Positions 1 to 5,510 of a stretch of 12,758 bases of DNA are shown here, in pieces. Numbering within the stretch: position 1 is the stretch's first letter; each line of letters starts with the position of its first letter. The translations under genes and the position numbers were made by a program. Below the pieces are notes generated by a model. It saw only the letters and a program-made list of their open reading frames with translations, was not told the DNA's origin and ran no database searches. The stretch is from Anaerolineae bacterium (GTDB lineage Bacteria > Chloroflexota > Anaerolineae > CG2-30-64-16), in assembly GCA_025454565.1 (NCBI GenBank), contig JALOOE010000015.1, positions 1-12,758 on the forward strand, in the 5' to 3' direction.

Positions 1-1
1 G

Positions 2-628
2 CGCCTGATGGCCGATGGCTACGGCTTCGGCGCAGAGGGGGATTGGAAGACAGCCGCGCTGGTGCGCGCAATGAAGGTGATGGCGGCCGGTCTGCCGGGG
101 GGCTCCTCCTTCATGGAGGACTACACCTATCATCTGAACCCGACGGGGATGAAGGTGCTCGGCGCACACATGCTGGAGATCTGCGCCTCGGTGAGCGCGA
201 GCCGCCCTGCGCTGGAGATGCATCCGCTCTCCATTGGCGGCAAGGCCGATCCGGCCCGCCTCGTATTCGACGCGCCCGCTGGTCCCGCACTGAACGCGAC
301 CATCATCGACCTCGGCAACCGCTTCCGCATAATCGTGAACACGGTTGAGGTGGTGCCACCCGAAGCGCCGCTGCCCCGGCTGCCGGTGGCGCGCGCGCTC
401 TGGATGCCGAAGCCCAACCTGAAGCTGGCGGCCGCGGCGTGGATCCTTGCCGGCGGCGCGCATCACTTCGGCTTCAGCCAGGCGCTGACCGTCGAGCACC
501 TGACGGACTTCGCCGAGATGGCCGGCCTGGAGTGCGTGCTGATCGATGAAGACACTAAGTTACGCGATCTCAAGAAGGAGCTGCGCTGGAACGAGGCATA
601 CTACTATCTGGCGAAAGGGATCGGTTGA
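2..628 (+). CDS. araA: L-arabinose isomerase, C-terminal part (5' end outside window)
   Basis: Converts L-arabinose to L-ribulose, the first cytoplasmic step of bacterial arabinose catabolism; the family uses a divalent metal, usually Mn2+. The reading frame is open to the left edge, so about 208 C-terminal residues of a normally ~500-residue protein are present. The active-site set is intact. Glu in GFGAEGDWK (codon 35-37), Glu in MEDYTYH (116-118) and His in LGAHML (167-169) have exactly the spacing of E. coli E306, E333 and H350. The GGAHHF pair (461-466) fits the H449/H450 position with one residue less between. The C-terminal block ending in KLRDLKKELRWNEAYYYL is also typical of AraA. 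It is the first visible gene of an operon, and the next start lies 2 bp after its stop. The motif match makes another isomerase unlikely. Confidence 0.95.
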   Translation, partial: RLMADGYGFGAEGDWKTAALVRAMKVMAAGLPGGSSFMEDYTYHLNPTGMKVLGAHMLEICASVSASRPALEMHPLSIGGKADPARLVFDAPAGPALNATIIDLGNRFRIIVNTVEVVPPEAPLPRLPVARALWMPKPNLKLAAAAWILAGGAHHFGFSQALTVEHLTDFAEMAGLECVLIDEDTKLRDLKKELRWNEAYYYLAKGIG

Positions 629-630
629 GC

Positions 631-1524
631 ATGGAATATCGCAAATTCGGTCCGCTCGACTGGGAAGTATCGGCCCTCGGCTTCGGCTGTGCGCGTTTCC
701 CGACCGTCAACGGGGTGGAGTTCGACCCGGGGATCAGCGAAGCCGAGGCGATTGCCATGCTGCGCTACGCCATCGATCGCGGCGTCAACTACGTGGACAC
801 CGCCCACATCTATCATGGCGGCAATAGTGAGATCGTGGTGGGCAAGGCGCTCCAGGACGGTTATCGCGCCAAGGTCAGGCTGGCCGACAAGAGCCCGATC
901 TGGCTGCTGGAGAAGAGTGAGGACTTCGACACGATCCTGGATGGGCAGCTCCGCAAGCTTCAAACCGATCACGTCGATTTCTACCTGTTGCACGGGCTGG
1001 ATGCGAAGTCCTGGACCAAGGTACAGGAGCTCGATCTGTTCTCGTGCGCTGAAAAAGCCATCGCCGACGGCCGTATCGGCCATCTGGGCTTCTCGTTCCA
1101 CGACACGGTCGAGGTCTTCGAACAGATCGTGGATGGCTACGACAAGTGGACCTTCTGCCAGTTCATCTACAACTTCCTGGACACGGAGAAGCAGGCCGGC
1201 ACGCGCGGGCTGAAGTACGCGGCGGCGAAGGGTCTGGCGATCGTGGTGATGGAGCCGATCCAAGGCGGCAAGATCGCGCGTCCGCCCGATCCGGTGCGCG
1301 CGATCTGGGAAGGCGCACCGCAGACCCGCACCGTCTCAGCCCTGGCGCTGCAATGGGTGTGGGATCATCGTGAGGTGGCCGTCGCGCTGAGCGGCATGAG
1401 CTCGATGCAGCAGGTGGAAGAAAACGTGGCTTGCGCCGGCGCTGCGCACACGGCTCCGCTGACCGAAGATGAACGGGCGCTGCTCCGCCGCATCCGGCAG
1501 ACCTACGAGGAGCTCCCGGCGTGA
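631..1524 (+). CDS. Aldo/keto reductase (lacks the C-terminal Fe-S domain of its closest type)
   Basis: NAD(P)H-dependent oxidoreductase of the AKR superfamily, a (beta/alpha)8 barrel of 297 aa, predicted cytoplasmic. The catalytic tetrad is visible: D56 and Y61 (in VDTAHIYHGGNSE), K87 (LADKSP) and H121 (FYLLHGLD). The barrel resembles the bacterial subgroup that usually continues for ~80 residues into a Cys-rich 4Fe-4S tail of the CTGCxYCMPCP type. Here the protein stops after IRQTYEELPA, just where that tail would begin. ATG 631 is chosen because AAAGGGA (614-620) sits 10 nt upstream. A TTG at 625 in the same frame overlaps the araA stop and is less likely. The gene lies between araA and a sulfatase and overlaps the latter by 4 bp. 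A role in reducing a sugar or sugar-derived aldehyde of the same pathway is inferred; the substrate cannot be read from sequence. Confidence 0.9.
   Translation: MEYRKFGPLDWEVSALGFGCARFPTVNGVEFDPGISEAEAIAMLRYAIDRGVNYVDTAHIYHGGNSEIVVGKALQDGYRAKVRLADKSPIWLLEKSEDFDTILDGQLRKLQTDHVDFYLLHGLDAKSWTKVQELDLFSCAEKAIADGRIGHLGFSFHDTVEVFEQIVDGYDKWTFCQFIYNFLDTEKQAGTRGLKYAAAKGLAIVVMEPIQGGKIARPPDPVRAIWEGAPQTRTVSALALQWVWDHREVAVALSGMSSMQQVEENVACAGAAHTAPLTEDERALLRRIRQTYEELPA
1507..1523 (+). promoter_or_regulatory. Shine-Dalgarno and GTG start with 4-bp gene overlap (reductase to sulfatase)
   Basis: GAGGAG at 1507-1512 lies 8 nt before GTG 1521-1523. That codon overlaps the reductase stop TGA (1522-1524) as GTGA. 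The nearby ATG at 1525 is out of frame with the sulfatase, so GTG is the start. The overlap implies translational coupling of the two proteins. Confidence 0.75.
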
Positions 1525-2873
1525 ATGTCGTCTATCTGCACACGCACGACACGGGCCGCTTCATCCAACCCTATGGACACGCGATCCCGACACCGAACCT
1601 GATGGCGTTGGCGCGCGGCGGCGCCCTGTTCCGCAACTGCTTCGACGCCGCGCCCACCTGCTCGCCCAGCCGGGCCGCCATGCTCACCGGCATGAACGCA
1701 CACGCCAGCGGCATGATCGGGCTGGCGCACCGCGGCTTCGCTCTGCAGGATCCGACGCAACACCTTGCCCATCACCTGCACAGCCACGGCTTCGAGACTG
1801 TCCTGTGCGGCATACAGCACGAAATTGCTGCGGGTCAGGCCGCGGCGTTGGGCTACGAGCGACTCCTGTCCGCGCCCGCAACCCCCGGCGCGGCCGAGAT
1901 GACCGGCGCACAGGGACAAGCGCGCCGCATGATGGCGCAGGATCTCGCCAACGCGCAGGCCGTCGCCGATTATCTCGCCGGACCGCACGACCGGCAGTTC
2001 TTCGTGTCGTTCGGGATGTTCTGCACCCATCGGCCCTTCCCGGCGCCCGATGCCGACATCGACCCTAACTACGTGCAGCCGCCATCGCCCTTGCCGGACG
2101 ATCCGGCGATCCGCCTCGACATGGCTGGGTTCATCACCATGGCACGCTGCGCCGATGCGTGCGTGGGGATCGTGCTGGAGGCGCTTGCCACAAACGGTCT
2201 GGCCGATGACACGCTCGTCTTCTTCACCACCGACCACGGTGTCGCCTTCCCCAAAATGAAGTGTCATCTGTATGATCCCGGCATCGGCGTATCGCTGATC
2301 GTCAGCTATCCGGGTCATGGGCAGCCCGGTCAGGTGATCGATGCGCTGGTCTCCCACCTCGACATCTACCCGACGGTGTGCGAGATCACGGGCGTGCCGG
2401 CCCCGCGGTGGCTGGAAGGGGTATCGCTCGTCCCATTGCTCGATGGCACAACCGCCCAGGTGCGGGATGAGATCTTCGCGGAAGTGACCTACCACGCCGC
2501 CTACGAGCCGCTGCGCTGCGTTCGCACGCCGCGCTGGAAGTACATCCGCTACTTCGACGACTTCGGCCTCGTCGTCAAGCCCAACATCGACGACGGCCAC
2601 AGCAAGCAGCTCTTGCTCAAGCACGGCCTGGCAGAGGCGCGCCACGATCCGGCAGAGATGCTGTTCGATCTCGTGTTCGATCCCGCCGAGCGCACTAACC
2701 TGGCCGGACGGCCCGAATTTGCTGCCGTGCAGTCCGATCTGGCTGGTCGGCTTGAGCGCTGGATGCGCGAGACAGGTGATCCGCTGCTGCAGGGCTACGT
2801 GCCGAAACCGCCGGGCGCACGGGTCAATCTGAAATGGGCGCTACACCCCAACGAGCAGGAATTCGAGTCGTGA
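1521..2873 (+). CDS. Sulfatase, Cys-type (formylglycine-dependent)
   Basis: Sulfuric ester hydrolase of the type I sulfatase / alkaline phosphatase superfamily, 450 aa. The signature CSPSRAAMLTG places the formylglycine precursor at C47 with R51. It is therefore the Cys type, which needs a formylglycine-generating enzyme encoded elsewhere. Other metal and sulfate ligands are recognisable: D10 in HTHDTGR, D238 and H239 in TTDHG, and K247 in the MKCHLYDPG segment. The usual N-terminal Asp-Asp pair appears as His-Asp, as in one subgroup of these enzymes related to N-sulfoglucosamine sulfohydrolase. No signal peptide or TM segment is seen at the N-terminus (MNVVYLHTHDT), so a cytoplasmic enzyme acting on imported sulfated saccharides is inferred. 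It sits between a reductase and a beta-L-arabinofuranosidase-like gene, suggesting a sulfated arabinose-containing substrate. Exact specificity is unknown; a phosphodiesterase of the superfamily is much less likely given the CxPSR motif. Confidence 0.93.
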   Translation: MNVVYLHTHDTGRFIQPYGHAIPTPNLMALARGGALFRNCFDAAPTCSPSRAAMLTGMNAHASGMIGLAHRGFALQDPTQHLAHHLHSHGFETVLCGIQHEIAAGQAAALGYERLLSAPATPGAAEMTGAQGQARRMMAQDLANAQAVADYLAGPHDRQFFVSFGMFCTHRPFPAPDADIDPNYVQPPSPLPDDPAIRLDMAGFITMARCADACVGIVLEALATNGLADDTLVFFTTDHGVAFPKMKCHLYDPGIGVSLIVSYPGHGQPGQVIDALVSHLDIYPTVCEITGVPAPRWLEGVSLVPLLDGTTAQVRDEIFAEVTYHAAYEPLRCVRTPRWKYIRYFDDFGLVVKPNIDDGHSKQLLLKHGLAEARHDPAEMLFDLVFDPAERTNLAGRPEFAAVQSDLAGRLERWMRETGDPLLQGYVPKPPGARVNLKWALHPNEQEFES

Positions 2874-2876
2874 GCG

Positions 2877-2891
2877 AAGGAGGTCTTCATG
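2877..2891 (+). promoter_or_regulatory. Strong Shine-Dalgarno of the arabinofuranosidase gene
   Basis: AAGGAGGT (2877-2884) is a full-length match to the anti-SD and is followed 4 nt later by ATG 2889. It lies in the 15-bp gap after the sulfatase stop. It fixes the start and suggests that this gene is translated more strongly than its upstream neighbours. Confidence 0.7.
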
Positions 2892-4712
2892 CCGGACGTT
2901 TTCGCGCCCATGCCGTTGAGCCAGGCCAAGCTGCTGCCCGGTCTGTTCCAGCAGCGCGCGGATCTCAATCGGCGGTATATGCTGAGCTTGAGGAGCGAGA
3001 ATCTGCTCCAGAACTTCTACATGGAGGCGGGTCTGTGGGGGCCGCGTGATGATCCTGGCGACGACATCCACTGGGGGTGGGAATCGCCCACGTGCCAACT
3101 CCGCGGCCACTTCCTGGGTCACTGGCTCTCGGCTGCTGCGCGGATAGCGGCAGCGACCGGCGATCACGAGATGAAGGGCAAAGCCGATTACGTCGTCGCC
3201 GAGTTGGGCCGCTGCCAGCGCGAGAACGGCGGGGAGTGGGTCTTCTCGATCCCGCCGGGCTACCTGGACTGGATCGCTCGCGGCAAAAGCGTCTGGGCGC
3301 CGCACTACACCATCCACAAGACGCTGATGGGGCTGGTGGACATGGTAGTCTACGCCGGCAACTCCCAGGCGCTCGAAATCCTGGAGGGTGCAGCCCGCTG
3401 GTTCCACCGCTGGACGGCGCAGTTCTCCCGCGCGCAGATGGATGACATCCTGGATGTGGAGACCGGCGGTATGCTCGAAGCGTGGGCCGATCTCTACGGC
3501 ATCACCGGCCGCCAGGAGCATCTCGATCTGATCCGACGCTACGACCGTCCCCGGCTGTTCGATCGCCTGCTGGCCGGCGAGGATCCGCTGACCAACCGCC
3601 ACGCCAACACGACCATCCCCGAAGCGCACGGCGCCGCGCGCGCCTATGAGGTCACCGGCGATGCGCGCTGGCGGCAGGTCGTCGAGGCGTACTGGAAGTG
3701 CGCGGTGACCGATCGCGGCTTCTACGCCACCGGCGGGCAGACCGACGGGGAAATCTGGACCGCGCCCTTCGAGCAATCGGCCCGCCTGAGCGACAAGAAC
3801 CAGGAACATTGCGTGGTCTACAATATGGTGCGGCTGGCAGACTTCCTGCTGCGCTGGACGGGCGACGCAACCTATGCCGACTACATGGAGCGCAACCTCT
3901 ACAACGGCACCCTGGCCCAGCAAAACGATCAGACCGGGATGGTCGCGTACTTTCTGCCGTTGGAGCCGGGTGGCCGTAAAGGCGGCCCCAAGGGCGAATA
4001 CAGCGGATGGGGCACGCCGACGCATGACTTCTGGTGCTGTCACGGCTCCCTGGTCCAGGCGCATACGACGCACAACGCGTATGTCTACTACCATGACGCC
4101 GATGGCTTGAGCGTCTGCCAATACATTCCGACAGAACTCACCTGGGAACGGGACGGCGTGCCGGTCGCGGTGCGCCAGGCATTCGACCCCGAAAACTCCA
4201 CATCGGCTCCGCGCCAGCCCGATGGCGCAATCCGTAGGCCGGCGCGCTGGGCCATCGAGCTGTCCATCCGCTGCGCGCGGCCGACCGATTTTGCGCTGAA
4301 GCTGCGGCTGCCGTGGTGGCTCGGCGGAACAGCTCAAATCATGGTGAACGGCGAACCACAGACGATTGCGACCGGGGCTTCCAGCTTCGCTGCGCTTCGT
4401 CGGATCTGGTCAAACGATCGCGTCCGCATCGAGTTGCCAACGACGCTCACCACTTGCCCGCTGCCCGACCAACCGGACACAGTCGCATTCATGGATGGGC
4501 CGGTCGTGCTGGCGGGTCTCTGCGACGAAGAGCGCACGCTGCACGGCGACAAGGATCATCCGGAGACACTGCTCATCCCCGACCACGAGCGCGAATGGAG
4601 CACCTGGAAGGGATGGTATCGCACGGTCGGGCAAGCGCGCGGCATCCGTTTCGTTCCGCTATACGAAGTGCGCAGCGAGCGGTACACGGTCTACTTCCCG
4701 GTGGAACGCTGA
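2889..4712 (+). CDS. DUF1680 family beta-L-arabinofuranosidase (GH127/GH146-like)
   Basis: Retaining glycoside hydrolase predicted to release L-arabinofuranose from beta-linked oligosaccharides; 607 aa, compared with ~650 in the characterised Bifidobacterium enzyme HypBA1. The zinc-thiolate active site of HypBA1 (E322 acid/base, ligands E338, C340 and C418, nucleophile C417) has clear counterparts. These are E288 (DGEIW), E306 and C308 (NQEHC), and C383-C384 (FWCCHG, C383 as nucleophile). The N-terminal segment CQLRGHFLGHWLSAAARIAA is the family's alpha/alpha-barrel hallmark and looks closer to GH146-like members than to HypBA1, so the subfamily is open. No signal peptide is seen, so cytoplasmic action on imported oligosaccharides is inferred. 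It is the last gene of the operon with araA, the natural consumer of its product. DUF1680 relatives also act on other deoxy- or branched sugars, so the arabinose assignment rests partly on araA. Confidence 0.9.
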   Translation: MPDVFAPMPLSQAKLLPGLFQQRADLNRRYMLSLRSENLLQNFYMEAGLWGPRDDPGDDIHWGWESPTCQLRGHFLGHWLSAAARIAAATGDHEMKGKADYVVAELGRCQRENGGEWVFSIPPGYLDWIARGKSVWAPHYTIHKTLMGLVDMVVYAGNSQALEILEGAARWFHRWTAQFSRAQMDDILDVETGGMLEAWADLYGITGRQEHLDLIRRYDRPRLFDRLLAGEDPLTNRHANTTIPEAHGAARAYEVTGDARWRQVVEAYWKCAVTDRGFYATGGQTDGEIWTAPFEQSARLSDKNQEHCVVYNMVRLADFLLRWTGDATYADYMERNLYNGTLAQQNDQTGMVAYFLPLEPGGRKGGPKGEYSGWGTPTHDFWCCHGSLVQAHTTHNAYVYYHDADGLSVCQYIPTELTWERDGVPVAVRQAFDPENSTSAPRQPDGAIRRPARWAIELSIRCARPTDFALKLRLPWWLGGTAQIMVNGEPQTIATGASSFAALRRIWSNDRVRIELPTTLTTCPLPDQPDTVAFMDGPVVLAGLCDEERTLHGDKDHPETLLIPDHEREWSTWKGWYRTVGQARGIRFVPLYEVRSERYTVYFPVER

Positions 4713-4739
4713 CCGCCTGCAGCACTGAGGGCGATAATC

Positions 4740-4773
4740 TGGACACATCAGGAAAATCACGGTATGATGTGTC
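4740..4773 (+). promoter_or_regulatory. Sigma70-like promoter embedded in a 9-bp inverted repeat
   Basis: TGGACA (4740-4745) and TATGAT (4763-4768) are separated by 17 nt, a good housekeeping-type promoter for the DUF1269 gene, with a start expected near 4775. The perfect inverted repeat GACACATCA (4742-4750) and TGATGTGTC (4765-4773), with a 14-nt spacer, covers most of both hexamers. The arrangement fits a repressor operator. A weak terminator for the upstream operon is the alternative, but no T-tract follows. Spacing and symmetry are seen directly; function is inferred. Confidence 0.6.
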
Positions 4774-4777
4774 TTGT

Positions 4778-4794
4778 GCGGGCAGCGAGCCCGC
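4778..4794 (+). promoter_or_regulatory. Leader hairpin upstream of the DUF1269 gene
   Basis: GCGGGC (4778-4783) and GCCCGC (4789-4794) form a 6-bp GC-only stem with loop AGCGA. The hairpin would start the mRNA made from the promoter at 4740-4768. It may protect the transcript's 5' end or affect translation. The Shine-Dalgarno follows at 4807-4813. Confidence 0.45.
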
Positions 4795-4825
4795 GACCTA
4801 TCTCATAAAGGAGTACAGTTACACG

Positions 4826-5314
4826 ATGGCAACTCTGTCTGTCTGGAAGTTCGATACCGCTGAAGGTGCGCAACAGATACTGGAAAAGATCCAAGGCCTG
4901 CAAAAGCAGCAATTGATCACCGTTCAAGATGCGGCGATTGTGACTTGGCCAACGGGCAAAGACAAACCCAAGACGCAGCAGCTTCATAGCATGGCCGGCA
5001 TCGGCGCGATGCAAGGCGCATTCTGGGGCATGCTGTTCGGTTTGATCTTCTTCGTACCGTTCTTCGGCCTGGCCATCGGCGCGGCCATGGGCGCGCTGTC
5101 GGGCAAGTTCGCCGATTACGGCATCGACGACAACTTCATCAAAGAAGTGCGGACGAAAGTGACTGAGGGCACCTCGGCGCTGTTCCTCTTGACCAGCGGC
5201 GCTGTGCAGGATAAGGTGCTTGAGGCCTTGAAGGGCACTAAGATGGAGTTGATCCAGTCGAACCTGACGACCGAGCAGGAAGCCGTATTGAAGGCTGCCT
5301 TCGGCAACGAGTAA
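4826..5314 (+). CDS. DUF1269-type membrane protein of unknown function
   Basis: A 162-aa protein resembling the DUF1269 family, whose biochemical role is not established. It opens with a soluble alpha/beta-looking part (residues 1-58) in the typical style SVWKFDTAEGAQQILEKI. A hydrophobic Gly/Phe-rich hairpin, about residues 61-92, follows and could be one long or two short membrane segments. The C-terminal part (95-162) is soluble and resumes with FADYGIDDNFIKEV. AAAGGAG (4807-4813) precedes ATG 4826 by 12 nt, slightly long. The frame is open far upstream into the arabinofuranosidase gene, but that extension has no family similarity and no ribosome site. It has its own promoter and a terminator-like palindrome, so it appears to be transcribed alone. 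It may act in membrane or stress physiology; no link to sugar metabolism is visible. Confidence 0.85.
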   Translation: MATLSVWKFDTAEGAQQILEKIQGLQKQQLITVQDAAIVTWPTGKDKPKTQQLHSMAGIGAMQGAFWGMLFGLIFFVPFFGLAIGAAMGALSGKFADYGIDDNFIKEVRTKVTEGTSALFLLTSGAVQDKVLEALKGTKMELIQSNLTTEQEAVLKAAFGNE

Positions 5315-5316
5315 TC

Positions 5317-5398
5317 GGCAGTAACCGGTAACTCACTCAGAAGCGTGCAATGCGGCGGTGCTGCATTGCACGCTTCGCGTTATTGGCCCGGTTACGCC
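5317..5398. terminator. Nested palindrome, probable transcription terminator
   Basis: A perfect 13-bp inner stem, AAGCGTGCAATGC (5341-5353) with GCATTGCACGCTT (5363-5375), can extend by G-U and G-C pairs to a 5-nt loop. It is flanked symmetrically, 12 nt on each side, by an outer repeat GTAACCGG (5321-5328) and CCGGTTAC (5388-5395). The outer stem gains three more pairs (GGC 5317-5319 with GCC 5396-5398) past a one-base bulge. It begins 3 nt after the DUF1269 stop. No T-tract follows, so it is not a textbook intrinsic terminator. A repetitive extragenic palindrome or miniature element is an alternative. Confidence 0.6.
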
Positions 5399-5447
5399 CC
5401 AAATGCCTCCCGCGCCGCCCAGCGGCATCTCGCGCTCCGGTTTGGAC

Positions 5448-5476
5448 TTGACCCAGCGGCGAATCTGCACGACAAT
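5448..5476 (+). promoter_or_regulatory. Predicted sigma70-like promoter of the hybrid kinase gene
   Basis: TTGACC (5448-5453) and GACAAT (5471-5476) are separated by 17 nt; they match the consensus at 5 of 6 and 4 of 6 positions. The expected start near 5483 would leave a leader of about 28 nt before ATG 5511. The rest of 5399-5447 shows no gene or motif I recognise. Confidence 0.5.
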
Positions 5477-5510
5477 CCGCTGAAGGCTCCTTGCCTGATC
5501 CGAGGGACAG

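Noticed and set aside
1503..2645. 380-codon minus-strand frame opposite the sulfatase
   Set aside because: No recognisable domain; the plus strand carries a complete set of sulfatase motifs.
2841..4337. 498-codon open frame on the minus strand opposite the arabinofuranosidase
   Set aside because: It mirrors the codon positions of the real gene. The translation is Arg/Val/Gly-rich without any domain or ribosome site, as expected for antisense frames in GC-rich DNA.
4313..4825. N-terminal extension of the DUF1269 protein
   Set aside because: The frame is open, but it overlaps the arabinofuranosidase gene and its promoter region, and no family similarity starts before ATG 4826.
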